A stretch of 10,895 nt of DNA. Origin: an uncultured Collinsella sp. Lineage in GTDB: Bacteria; Actinomycetota; Coriobacteriia; Coriobacteriales; Coriobacteriaceae. The notes under the pieces were generated by a model that was not told where the DNA came from, did not search any database, and saw only the letters and a program-made list of their open reading frames with translations. The stretch lies in contig CALGZY010000107.1 in NCBI GenBank assembly GCA_937934355.1, forward strand, positions 1 to 10,895, in the 5' to 3' direction. This document shows, piece by piece, positions 1 to 7,081 of the stretch. The translations under genes and the position numbers were made by a program. Each line of letters opens with the position of its first letter. The stretch's first letter is position 1.

Positions 1-1
1 G

Positions 2-802
2 AAGGGCACCAATCCCATCGTGAGCTTCCTGGTCAACGCGCAGAGCCTGGGCGAGTTCATCACCACCTGCAAGTACACCAACCAGATCACGAGCTCGAGC
101 GTCGACGAGATCGAAGAGCTCAACAAGATGCAGACCGAACTCGAGCAGAACAAGACCGAGCTCGAGCAGGCCAAGTCCCAACTCGAGACCGAGCAGAAAA
201 CCGCCGAGGACGCACTGGCACAGGCCCAGCAGCTTCGCAGCGAAGCCCAGGCAAAGGCCGAGCAGGAGAATGCCGCCGAGCTGGCCAAGCTCGAGGCCGA
301 CAAGGCCGCTGCCGCCGAGAAGCTCTCGGGCGAGGGCGTGAGCGGCAACAACTCCAACAGCCAGGCCAATAACGCCAACACCACTATCGACACCACGGTG
401 AACAACTCCAATACCGGCAGCTCCGATTACGACTCGTTTATCAACGAGTGGACGAGTCGCATCGACAACTACCTCGCCGGCTCCCCCATGGCAGGCCAGG
501 GTTACAACTTTGCCGTGGCAGCCTGGAACACCGGTGTTGACCCTCGCTGGTCTCCCGCCATCGCCTGCATCGAGAGCAGCAAGGGCCTCTATTGTGCCGG
601 CTCCTATAACGCCTGGGGCTGGAGCGCCCGCGGCGGCGGCTGGCGGAGCTTTGGTAGCTGGAGCGAGGGCGTCTCTGCCCACGTTGCCTACCTGGGCGCC
701 AACTATGGCTCCACGCTTACCCCGGCAGCCGCCAAAAAGTACTGCCCGCCCACGTGGCAGGACTGGTACAACAAGGTTGCAACCCAGATGAACCGCATCT
801 AA
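2..802 (+). CDS. Secreted cell-wall hydrolase, coiled coil plus lysozyme-like domain (5' end missing)
   Basis: The reading frame is open from the first full codon at base 2, before the GTG at 20. The text there (NPIVSFLVNAQSLGEFI) looks like the middle of the coiled-coil N-terminal domain common in secreted peptidoglycan hydrolases, so the start and signal peptide should lie upstream. About 266 residues are visible. A charged coiled coil with ELEQ-type heptads is encoded at roughly 100-330. An Asn/Ser/Thr-rich linker follows at about 340-425, then a C-terminal domain of about 120 residues. That domain has a Glu in a CIESSKG motif (codon 572-574), followed by NAWGW and a Gly/Trp-rich stretch ending FGSWSEG, which resembles lysozyme/transglycosylase or glucosaminidase folds, where this Glu would be the acid catalyst. 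Likely role: glycan-strand cleavage during wall remodelling or cell separation. The hydrolase class is fairly sure. The exact bond cut is not. Confidence 0.75.
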   Translation, partial: KGTNPIVSFLVNAQSLGEFITTCKYTNQITSSSVDEIEELNKMQTELEQNKTELEQAKSQLETEQKTAEDALAQAQQLRSEAQAKAEQENAAELAKLEADKAAAAEKLSGEGVSGNNSNSQANNANTTIDTTVNNSNTGSSDYDSFINEWTSRIDNYLAGSPMAGQGYNFAVAAWNTGVDPRWSPAIACIESSKGLYCAGSYNAWGWSARGGGWRSFGSWSEGVSAHVAYLGANYGSTLTPAAAKKYCPPTWQDWYNKVATQMNRI

Positions 803-812
803 GATCAACGTC

Positions 813-838
813 AAAGGGCCCCAATTGGGGCCCTTTTT
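813..838. terminator. Rho-independent terminator between convergent genes
   Basis: GGGCCCC (816-822) pairs perfectly with GGGGCCC (827-833) around an AATT loop. The flanking AAA (813-815) pairs with the start of the T run (834-838). It follows the hydrolase stop codon by 10 bases and ends just before the kinase stop on the opposite strand. It is best for plus-strand transcripts (five T). In the minus direction only three T follow the stem, so it may act weakly both ways. Confidence 0.8.
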
Positions 839-841
839 CTT

Positions 842-2224
842 TTACGCGACGGAGGTATCGACGACGCCAGTCGCGTTTGCAATGGCAACAATGATAATCA
901 TTGCCAACAAGAGCACACCCATAGCCTTGAGCCAAAGCTTTGCAAGCTTTTTACCGCGGTATCTATCGAGTAGCTCAAACCGCCGGCGAAGGCGGCGTTT
1001 GTCGAGCATCACAAAATGGATGAGCACTACGAGACCGTCGACGAAGATAAAATACTCAATCGCGAGAAACCACATCGGGTAGTTTTGGTTGGCGCCCGTA
1101 GGATGAAAAACGGCAAAATGGCTTCCGGCAAAGAAAACAAGTAGCGAAAGATAGACGAATGCGTTCCAAATGCGCCCAACGGTGTCGGGAATGCGGGAGA
1201 GTAAATTCGGGCGCTCAGGCACCAACGACAATCCACCCTGAGACTGATCCGTGGGGAGCACGGGCGCAGGGCACACGGCTCGCCGCTCCGGAGGCTCTTG
1301 AAAGGAAGCAGCATTCGGCGCGGACGACGCATACGATGCGCGTGCAGCGTGCCCTAGCGCCTTCGCGCTTGCAAAGCGCTTGTCCGGATCGAGCGCCATC
1401 GCCATGCAAATAACATCGGCAAGCGAGGCGGGGACGTCACGTGCCTCGCATTGCTCGCGTATGTTCCGACCTGGCTTGGGATCGGCCCCCGTCAGACAAA
1501 AGAACAGCAGGGCACCGAGCGCATAGACATCGCTGCGCACGCTCGTCTGGCCAAAACCATACTGCTCGGGCGGCGCATAGGGACGCGTGCCAAACTTAAC
1601 GGTATCGGCATCGGCTCCCTCGCGCCACACGCGAGCGATTCCCAAATCGATAATCACCAGCGATGAAAACGTCATGCCTGTATCGGGCGTATAGTTTGCG
1701 CCCGACACGATGATATTCGAGGGCTTTAGGTCGCGATGGATCACCGGAGCGGCCATCTCCCCCGCCGACGCAAAGCCGGCATGGAGCTCCGCAACTGCAT
1801 CACAAAGGGCGCCAAACAGCTCACAAGCATAATCGGGCGTCGCACCCAAACGCCCCACCAGGGCCCCGAGCGTTTCGCCTTCGATGTATTCCATGACCAC
1901 GCAAAGCTCGTCGCCCACGCGGCGGCAATCGACAATCCGAGGCAAGTGCTCGTAACGTCGCCCAGCATGCTGGGCCGCAAACAGGCGTTCATACGCCCCG
2001 CCAATCTGGGCCGACGCGTCGATGCGCTTGCGAACAAAGGGGCCAAGAGATCCTCCGCCGGAGCCCTCAAAGTACACGAGCTCGGTCGTCTCGACGTCGG
2101 AGTGCTTGAGCACACGGTCTACGCGATAACTGTCATCACGCTCAAGTGACGCCAGGTGTCCGGCGAGCGCAGCAGTCAGCTCATCATCGGAATATGTTGG
2201 GCTCTGAGTATCCATAGCGTCCAT
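842..2224 (-). CDS. Membrane-anchored Ser/Thr protein kinase
   Basis: A Hanks-type kinase domain lies at the N-terminus. Numbering is from the ATG at 2224 (460 residues). VRKRI carries the likely ATP-binding Lys66. MEYIEG is the hinge. HRDLKPSN has catalytic Asp165. IIDLG replaces the usual DFG with Asp193. GTRPYAPPEQ at 212-221 is the activation-segment end, and SDVYALG follows. A canonical GxGxxG loop is not evident, though a Gly-rich GSGGGSLG precedes the Lys. After a Pro-rich linker come three hydrophobic segments at about 356-372, 385-405 and 434-452, so the kinase is probably held in the membrane. No large extracellular PASTA-like sensor is present, unlike PknB. Start choice: a GTG at 2239 and ATGs at 2224 and 2215 are in frame. 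The GTG lies inside a hairpin stem, and none has a good ribosome binding site. It is the last gene of a three-gene minus-strand run. Substrates cannot be inferred. Confidence 0.88.
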   Translation of the reverse strand: MDAMDTQSPTYSDDELTAALAGHLASLERDDSYRVDRVLKHSDVETTELVYFEGSGGGSLGPFVRKRIDASAQIGGAYERLFAAQHAGRRYEHLPRIVDCRRVGDELCVVMEYIEGETLGALVGRLGATPDYACELFGALCDAVAELHAGFASAGEMAAPVIHRDLKPSNIIVSGANYTPDTGMTFSSLVIIDLGIARVWREGADADTVKFGTRPYAPPEQYGFGQTSVRSDVYALGALLFFCLTGADPKPGRNIREQCEARDVPASLADVICMAMALDPDKRFASAKALGHAARASYASSAPNAASFQEPPERRAVCPAPVLPTDQSQGGLSLVPERPNLLSRIPDTVGRIWNAFVYLSLLVFFAGSHFAVFHPTGANQNYPMWFLAIEYFIFVDGLVVLIHFVMLDKRRLRRRFELLDRYRGKKLAKLWLKAMGVLLLAMIIIVAIANATGVVDTSVA

Positions 2225-2230
2225 AATAAC

Positions 2231-2266
2231 GCAGGGCACGGACGCCCCATGACGCCCGTGCCCTGC
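2231..2266 (-). promoter_or_regulatory. Stem-loop just upstream of the kinase start
   Basis: An 11-bp perfect inverted repeat, GCAGGGCACGG (2231-2241) and CCGTGCCCTGC (2256-2266), encloses a 14-base loop. In the kinase direction it ends 6 bases before the ATG at 2224. The following bases (GTTATT) are too T-poor for a convincing terminator. It may partly terminate transcripts of the upstream helix-turn-helix gene, or fold over the initiation region of the kinase mRNA. The structure is visible; the role is inferred. Confidence 0.5.
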
Positions 2267-2310
2267 ACGTTCTAAATATCGTGAACACCGCTTCCGCCGG
2301 CAGCTAGCTG

Positions 2311-2733
2311 TTAGCTCACCGTCTCTTCACCAAAGCGATACAGCTCCTCGTTCACCTTTTGCAGGCTGCAGCCACGATCGATACAGAAAATGATGATGGC
2401 GTCACGGCGGTCCTTGCAGTTGAGGACATTGACGCCCGCCGCCGTCAAGGCGCGGTTGGTCTCCTTGAGCGTCAGCGCCATGGCAAAGGCAATCTGCAGC
2501 ACCTTATTGCGGCTCGGATGCCGCGCACCGGTAAAGATCTGATAGCCAAACGTCTCGTTGAGGTCGGCCATACGCACCACGCGCGAACGCTCCAGCCCCT
2601 TTTCTTCCAAAAGCTGTTTCAGATACCCCGAAAGCGACGGGGCGGTAAAGTCGTGCTCTTTGATATAGCCCTCGATACTCGGAGCATCGAGCAGCTCGTT
2701 GAGCAACTCTTCGGTTAGCTTCTTATCGGGCAT
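2311..2733 (-). CDS. Small helix-turn-helix (XRE-like) protein
   Basis: The 140-residue product has an acidic N-terminus (LTEELLNELLDAPS) and then a helical region at residues 34-100. That region reads like an XRE/lambda-repressor-type helix-turn-helix: SGYLKQLLEEKGL, RVVRMADL, FGYQIFTGARHPSRNKVLQIAFAM, then LKETNRALTAAG. The C-terminal 40 residues (CKDRRDAIIIFCIDRGCSLQKVNEEL) are helical with three Cys. The start is supported by a G-rich GGGGGGTGAGG four bases before the ATG at 2733. Its neighbours are the kinase downstream (86 bases) and the FxLYD protein upstream (47 bases). From memory, small proteins of this kind often sit beside Ser/Thr kinases in Firmicutes and Coriobacteria, so it may be a kinase substrate or partner as well as, or instead of, a DNA-binding regulator. 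Confidence 0.8.
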   Translation of the reverse strand: MPDKKLTEELLNELLDAPSIEGYIKEHDFTAPSLSGYLKQLLEEKGLERSRVVRMADLNETFGYQIFTGARHPSRNKVLQIAFAMALTLKETNRALTAAGVNVLNCKDRRDAIIIFCIDRGCSLQKVNEELYRFGEETVS

Positions 2734-2766
2734 ATGGCCTCACCCCCCAGCTCGCATAGTAACCAT

Positions 2767-2788
2767 GTTTTTAATTCTAGTTAAAAAC
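2767..2788 (-). promoter_or_regulatory. AT-rich inverted repeat between FxLYD and HTH genes
   Basis: GTTTTTAA (2767-2774) and TTAAAAAC (2781-2788) form an 8-bp inverted repeat with a 6-base loop that overlaps the stop codon of the upstream gene. On the minus strand it contains TAGAAT, a fair -10 match, with only a weak -35 (CTGACG) 15 bases upstream. It could be an operator or promoter for the helix-turn-helix gene. It is too AT-rich to be a good terminator. Confidence 0.3.
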
Positions 2789-3224
2789 CGCTCACGTCAG
2801 AACGTTCCCAGCTGGCAACCTGGTCGGGAGATACCGTGCTCATCGCTTCGAACTTCCAGGTGCCGCCCGCTTTGAGATGGTTGGTGTTCGCAAGAGCCGT
2901 TCCCACCTGATTGCCGTCTGCGTCATACAGAACATACTCAATCTGAATGTAGCTTTGCTCTTTATCCGTATTATTGGTCAACGTGCCCGTGATCTTATAC
3001 GCGAACTGATTAGACGTATCCCCGGCCTCATCCGAAACCGTATAGGGTTCTTGTGCCTCTTTTTGCTCCTCGACTTGCTGAGTCTGTTCGGCAGGCTTTG
3101 CTGCATCACCCGTAGACGAATCAGACGAGTTACCGCCCATAGAACCCACGACGCCGGCAACAACGAGCACCACGATGACGCCCAAAACGATCTTGCCGAT
3201 CGGCTTCTTTCCCTCTTTTGCCAT
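2781..3224 (-). CDS. Membrane-anchored FxLYD-domain-like protein
   Basis: The start is placed at the ATG at 3224 (147 residues) because GGAAGGA lies six bases upstream. An in-frame start further upstream has no such site. A Lys-rich N-terminus is followed by one hydrophobic segment at about residues 11-27 (IVLGVIVVLVVAGVVG), then a low-complexity Ser/Gln/Glu linker. The C-terminal domain of about 75 residues has GTLTNNTDKEQSYIQIEY, VLYDADGNQVGTAL and LKAGGTWKFEA. This is the pattern of FxLYD domains, extracytoplasmic beta-sandwiches often found in Gram-positive surface proteins. Topology should be N-in with the domain outside. Binding partner and function are unknown. As the first gene of the run leading to the HTH protein and the kinase, it could be an outward-facing component of that signalling unit, but co-transcription is only inferred from spacing. 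Confidence 0.8.
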   Translation of the reverse strand: MAKEGKKPIGKIVLGVIVVLVVAGVVGSMGGNSSDSSTGDAAKPAEQTQQVEEQKEAQEPYTVSDEAGDTSNQFAYKITGTLTNNTDKEQSYIQIEYVLYDADGNQVGTALANTNHLKAGGTWKFEAMSTVSPDQVASWERSDVSGF

Positions 3225-3295
3225 TATGCATCCTTCCCACGATCCGGCTACCGTGCCGGCACACAGCACATCGTAGGAGGCAGCGAGTTCAAATT

Positions 3296-3314
3296 CATTA
3301 GCTGGGAGCTAATG
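3296..3314. promoter_or_regulatory. Inverted repeat, possible operator
   Basis: CATTAGCT (3296-3303) and AGCTAATG (3307-3314) are perfect 8-bp arms around GGG. The short spacer and AT-containing arms suit a dimeric repressor site better than a terminator, since no T run follows. It lies in the region shared by the divergent genes and could serve either direction. No cognate regulator is identified. Confidence 0.4.
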
Positions 3315-3380
3315 TCGCGACACAACTTGCCATCCGACGCTCATTGAGTCTTTTTTCCTTCACCGAACTCATACCTTTGT

Positions 3381-3430
3381 TGTTGACTATTAAACATTTA
3401 GACGTAAACAGCTTTGTTACCTTGTCAACA
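3381..3430 (+). promoter_or_regulatory. Candidate promoter/operator of the reductase-AcnX operon
   Basis: TTGACT at 3383-3388 is a good -35 match. The best -10 at usual spacing is only TAAACA (3405-3410, 16-base spacer). Superimposed is a 7-bp inverted repeat, TGTTGAC (3381-3387) and GTCAACA (3424-3430), whose centres are 43 bases apart, about four helical turns. The two arms flank the putative -10, which would suit a looping or activator-type arrangement. The repeats are seen; the regulatory role is inference. Confidence 0.35.
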
Positions 3431-3434
3431 TCTG

Positions 3435-3440
3435 AAAGGA
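3435..3440 (+). promoter_or_regulatory. Ribosome binding site that selects a TTG start
   Basis: AAAGGA lies six bases before an in-frame TTG at 3447. The alternative ATG at 3531, which begins the conserved barrel, has no comparable site upstream. This favours a TTG start and a 28-residue N-terminal extension. Confidence 0.6.
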
Positions 3441-3446
3441 ACCTCA

Positions 3447-5768
3447 TTGGGAAAAGACGTACTGGTGCAGCAACTCGTCGACTCATTCGACAGCTGGCCC
3501 GCCAAAAATTCCGGTTGCGGATCGTCCCGCATGACACAAGAGCTCTATCCTTTTGACAAGCTCTTCTCTCCCATCAAAATTAACAAGCTCACCGTCAAAA
3601 ACCGCATTGTCATGGCACCGATGGGCAATATCGACATGTGCGAGGAAACTGGCCGCCCCAGTGGCATGATGCTGCAGTACTTTTTCGCCCGCGCCAAAGG
3701 CGGCTGCGGCCTCATCACAACAGGACTCGTGCCGGTAAGCCACGGCATCGATACCACGGTCACCGAGCTGGACAAGCTCACCTATTTCCCGCGCATCGAT
3801 CGAAGCCGAACCGTTATGGCAGGCTGGCGCGACCTTGCCCAAGGTGTCCATGCCTTCGGATCGCGCATTTTTGTCCAGCTTACGGCCGGACTCGGCCGCG
3901 TGGGCAACCCGCAATGCCTCATCACGCAAAAGAAGTTTCCGGTCTCGGCGAGTTTCTTGCCTAACTACTACATCCCCGCCATTCCATGCATGCGCCTCTC
4001 GGACCAAAAGCTGCGCCGTATCGTAAACAATATCGGCCAAGCGGCGGCCGATGCTCATGCCATGGGCATCGATGGCGTCTATTTGCACGGGCACGAGGGT
4101 TATCTTATCGAGCAGCTCGGAAACCCCGCCTTTAACCATCGCAAGCTCGGACGTTATGCCGATTGGCGTCAGTTTGGCCTCGATATGATCAAAGAAATCC
4201 GTCGCCGCGTTGGGCCCGACTACCCCATCATGTACCGCATCGACCTTTCGCTTGCACTCGAGGAAACCTATGACGAGCAGGTCATGAATTCGACCTATCT
4301 GGGACGCATGCGCGGCGGCCGCACAGTCGAACAGACCCTGGGTTATATGGAAGAGCTCGTGGCGGCGGGAGTAGACATCTTTGACGTCGACCTTGGTTGC
4401 TATGACAACTGGTGGATGCCCCACCCGCCTGCGAGCATGCCCGCAGGCTGCTTCGTTCCCGTGGCGCGCGCCGTTCGAGAGCGCTTTGCCGCCGACATTA
4501 TCCGCTCCAATGCCGGCCTTCCCGTACCCGTTGTCGCGGTGGGTAAGTTGGGCTACCCCGACATTGCCGAACGCGCCCTTCGCAATGGCGACGCCGATAT
4601 GATCATGCTCGGACGCCCGCTGCTTGCGGATCCCGAGTGGCCTAACAAGGCGTACGCCGGTCGCGTGACAGATATTCGCCCCTGCATCGGATGCCAGGAA
4701 GGATGCCTCAACGAGTTTGTCGAAGGGGGCCATCCGCAGTGTGCCGTCAATCCACGCTGCAGCTTTGAATACCTCATGCCCCAGACACCCGCTCCCGCCA
4801 AAGAACCCAAACGCATAGCGGTGATAGGAGCCGGACCCGCTGGGATGGTCTGTGCGCTAATCGCCGCGCGTCGTGGCCACGACGTAAAGCTCATCGATGC
4901 CGAAGATGAACTTGGAGGAAAACTCCTCTCCGCCAGCGCCGCCCGGATCAAGTTCGACCTCGATAACTACCGATCATATCTTGTTCGACAGGTGCGCGAG
5001 CAGGCAGAAAAACCCAACGGGAACCTGACACTCGAACTTGGACGGGCAGCACGCGCCGAAGATCTTGCAAAAGCAGGCTTCGACGCAATCGTGTGCGCGA
5101 CAGGCACTTCCAATGCAATACCGCCCATCCCCGGTCTTACGGAGCTTGCAGCATCGGGTCATGCCGTGCTGGCAACGCAGCTACTGCGCCAACCCGCGCT
5201 GCTTGGCAACGCCAAAACCGTCACCATCATTGGCGGAGGGGCCGTGGGCTGCGAGGTTGCCCAATGGCTCACCGTCGAACACGGCATACCACAGGTCAGC
5301 GTAATTGAAATGCTGCCTCACATGATGCAGGGCGCCTGCACGGCAAATCGCGGCCACCTACTCCATACGCTCAGGGGACGCAATGTGCGGCTCCTCAATA
5401 TGACACGCGTCGAGCGCGCGGAAGTCGGCGGCAAACGCGAGTCTGGAGCCCCATCGAGGTGTGCGCGTCTCCACTTGAGTCGCAACTGCCACAAAAACGT
5501 TCCCGACCCCTACGTCTCGTGGTCACCGGTCTTGCCCGAGAACGTCGAAAACCCGCTTGCACCCAAAATCGGCAACGACTGGAAGTCACTCGAGCTAACC
5601 TGCGACTTGGTAATCATTGCCTGCGGCGGACACCCCGACGACGCGCTGTTCTACAAACTGCAGCAGACGCACGCCGCTGACGAGCTGCATAACATCGGCG
5701 ATGGGTTTGCGCCCGGCCGTGTGCTCGAAGCGGTCCGTGCGGCATACCGACTCGGCACCAATATCTAA
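3447..5768 (+). CDS. Enoate reductase / FadH-like FMN-FAD-4Fe4S oxidoreductase
   Basis: The product has 773 residues from a TTG start. It has three parts, as in 2,4-dienoyl-CoA reductase and clostridial enoate reductases. First is an Old Yellow Enzyme FMN barrel starting at about residue 38 (FDKLFSPIKINKLTVKNRIV), with active-site text LHGHEGYLIEQ (His214, His216, Glu217) and the FMN-phosphate region ADMIMLGRPLLADPEWP. Second is a 4Fe-4S site with Cys413, 416, 420 and 432, spaced CX2CX3CX11C. Third is an FAD/NAD(P)H module with GAGPAG at 461-466 and GGGAVG at 596-601. The expected reaction is NAD(P)H-dependent reduction of an activated C=C bond in the cytoplasm. It heads the five-gene run, 21 bases before the AcnX large subunit, so the alkene may come from AcnX dehydration. 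The HEGYL motif looks closer to enoate reductases than to YqjM-type OYEs (from memory). Substrate is unknown. Confidence 0.9.
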   Translation: MGKDVLVQQLVDSFDSWPAKNSGCGSSRMTQELYPFDKLFSPIKINKLTVKNRIVMAPMGNIDMCEETGRPSGMMLQYFFARAKGGCGLITTGLVPVSHGIDTTVTELDKLTYFPRIDRSRTVMAGWRDLAQGVHAFGSRIFVQLTAGLGRVGNPQCLITQKKFPVSASFLPNYYIPAIPCMRLSDQKLRRIVNNIGQAAADAHAMGIDGVYLHGHEGYLIEQLGNPAFNHRKLGRYADWRQFGLDMIKEIRRRVGPDYPIMYRIDLSLALEETYDEQVMNSTYLGRMRGGRTVEQTLGYMEELVAAGVDIFDVDLGCYDNWWMPHPPASMPAGCFVPVARAVRERFAADIIRSNAGLPVPVVAVGKLGYPDIAERALRNGDADMIMLGRPLLADPEWPNKAYAGRVTDIRPCIGCQEGCLNEFVEGGHPQCAVNPRCSFEYLMPQTPAPAKEPKRIAVIGAGPAGMVCALIAARRGHDVKLIDAEDELGGKLLSASAARIKFDLDNYRSYLVRQVREQAEKPNGNLTLELGRAARAEDLAKAGFDAIVCATGTSNAIPPIPGLTELAASGHAVLATQLLRQPALLGNAKTVTIIGGGAVGCEVAQWLTVEHGIPQVSVIEMLPHMMQGACTANRGHLLHTLRGRNVRLLNMTRVERAEVGGKRESGAPSRCARLHLSRNCHKNVPDPYVSWSPVLPENVENPLAPKIGNDWKSLELTCDLVIIACGGHPDDALFYKLQQTHAADELHNIGDGFAPGRVLEAVRAAYRLGTNI

Positions 5769-5772
5769 CACG

Positions 5773-5778
5773 AAAGGA
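5773..5778 (+). promoter_or_regulatory. Ribosome binding site deciding the AcnX large-subunit start
   Basis: AAAGGA directly abuts and overlaps the ATG at 5778, which leaves no room for initiation there. It lies 11 bases before the in-frame ATG at 5790, which also gives the family-like N-terminus MNLTSQQQ. Confidence 0.55.
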
Positions 5779-5789
5779 TGGGCTCACAG

Positions 5790-7067
5790 ATGAACCTGAC
5801 CTCCCAACAACAAGCCCTGCTCGACGGCGCCAAGGGCCCCGCCATGGCCAAAGTGGTCAAGACCCTCGTTATGTACGGCGAATGCTTTGGCGCCGAGCGT
5901 ATGGTTCCCGTGACCGGCGCAAACGGTCATCTTGTCACAAGTTTTGGCCTCTCCATGCTCGGTCCAGTCTATGACCTTATGGATGAGCTGCTGAAAGACG
6001 GCGCCCTGTCCGGTCAGTCATTCTCGGTCGACCCGAGGCCCCTCGACCCCGCCGTCCCGGCCAACCCGCTGCAAAAGCTGCTGTTCAAGATTATGTATTC
6101 CAAACAAGACGATTATGAGGCACAGCTGCGCAGCATGGGTCTATTGGACAACGATGCTTTCACCTGCACCTGCTACCAGCCCGAGGTTGGCAATCGACCT
6201 CGGCGTGGCGACATCCTAAGCTGGGCAGAAAGCAGCGCCGTGGTCTTTGCCAACTCCGTGCTGGGCGCTCGCTGCAATCGCAACTCCGGCATCATCGAGA
6301 TGTTCGGCTCAATTGCCGGCTTTGTCCCGGAATTCGGCCTGCTCACCGATGAGGGCCGCAAGGCGACCTGGATCATCGAAGTCGACTGTAAGCGCAAGCC
6401 CGAAGCGCAAGTGCTTGGCAGCGCCATTGGCATGAAGGTGATGGAAGACGTCCCTTACATTAAAGGTCTCGACCGCTGGCTTGGCCGCGAACTCACACCC
6501 GGCACGCAGGACTACCTTAAGGACATGGGCGCCGCCAGCGCATCGAACGGCGCTGTCGGGCTCTACCACGTGGACGGCATCACGCCCGAGGCCGTCGAAC
6601 AAGGCGAACACCTCATAGCACCAGACGCCCAAATCTATCGCATTGACGACGCCGAGCTGGAACGCATCCGCTCGAGCTACCCCGTTATGTGGAAGAACCC
6701 GGGCGCACGCCCCAAGCTTGCCTTCATCGGCTGCCCCCACCTCTCGTCTGCACAACTCGCCCATTGGGCAGACGCCATCTGCGATGGGCTGAGCGCCTCC
6801 GGCAAGTGCCGCGTGCAAGTACCCACCGTACTGACCGCCGCCCCATCCGTGGCAGACGCCTTCCGCAAGACTGCGGCATACAGACGCCTCTCGACTACCG
6901 GTGCCGTCGTCTCGAGCATCTGCCCGCTTATGTACACCAACAACCCGCTGTGCGGCAGCATGCCCATCATCACCAACTCCAACAAGTTGCGTACGTACTC
7001 GGCATCGCGCTACTACACCGACGACGAGGTGCTCGCCTACGTCACCACCGGAAAACCAATCAAATAG
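5790..7067 (+). CDS. Aconitase X (AcnX) large, catalytic subunit
   Basis: The product has 425 residues from the ATG at 5790. The N-terminus MNLTSQQQALLDGAKG and then YGECFGAERMVPVTGANGH match the opening of the aconitase-X catalytic domain (DUF521). Later AcnX-like blocks are TCTCYQPEVGNRPRRGD, FANSVLGARCNRNSG, FIGCPHLSSAQ, and the tail SSICPLMYTNNPLCGSMPIITNSNK. Candidate Fe-S ligands are among Cys126, 128, 162, 315, 378 and 388. I cannot assign them without a structure. Characterised members dehydrate cis-3-hydroxy-L-proline in bacteria or mevalonate-5-phosphate in archaea; many others have no known substrate. The matching small subunit follows after 14 bases, so the enzyme is a two-gene heteromer. 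The neighbouring reductase, peptidase and transporter suggest a catabolic role. No proline racemase or mevalonate gene is in view, so I do not name a substrate. Confidence 0.9.
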   Translation: MNLTSQQQALLDGAKGPAMAKVVKTLVMYGECFGAERMVPVTGANGHLVTSFGLSMLGPVYDLMDELLKDGALSGQSFSVDPRPLDPAVPANPLQKLLFKIMYSKQDDYEAQLRSMGLLDNDAFTCTCYQPEVGNRPRRGDILSWAESSAVVFANSVLGARCNRNSGIIEMFGSIAGFVPEFGLLTDEGRKATWIIEVDCKRKPEAQVLGSAIGMKVMEDVPYIKGLDRWLGRELTPGTQDYLKDMGAASASNGAVGLYHVDGITPEAVEQGEHLIAPDAQIYRIDDAELERIRSSYPVMWKNPGARPKLAFIGCPHLSSAQLAHWADAICDGLSASGKCRVQVPTVLTAAPSVADAFRKTAAYRRLSTTGAVVSSICPLMYTNNPLCGSMPIITNSNKLRTYSASRYYTDDEVLAYVTTGKPIK

Positions 7068-7081
7068 GAAGGCGACTCCTC

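Larger units (their letters stand above)
3225..3446. other. Divergent intergenic region
   Basis: These 222 bases separate the minus-strand FxLYD gene from the plus-strand reductase operon, and I see no credible gene in them. They are visibly more AT-rich on the reductase side (3345-3430). They hold two inverted repeats and a TTGACT box, listed separately, plus a short GTGCCGGCAC palindrome at 3252-3261 in the leader of the minus-strand gene. A TACGAT on the minus strand could be a -10 for the FxLYD gene, but I find no good -35 for it. Confidence 0.6.

Noticed and set aside
1736..2149. 137-codon plus-strand frame opposite the kinase
   Set aside because: It is antisense to the kinase catalytic motifs and has no domain.
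3483..4733. 416-codon open frame on the minus strand
   Set aside because: It lies wholly opposite the barrel of the reductase gene, shows no recognisable domain, and high-GC codon bias routinely opens the antisense frame.
6309..6818. 169-codon minus-strand frame opposite the AcnX large subunit
   Set aside because: No motifs and no ribosome binding site of note; the AcnX reading is secure.
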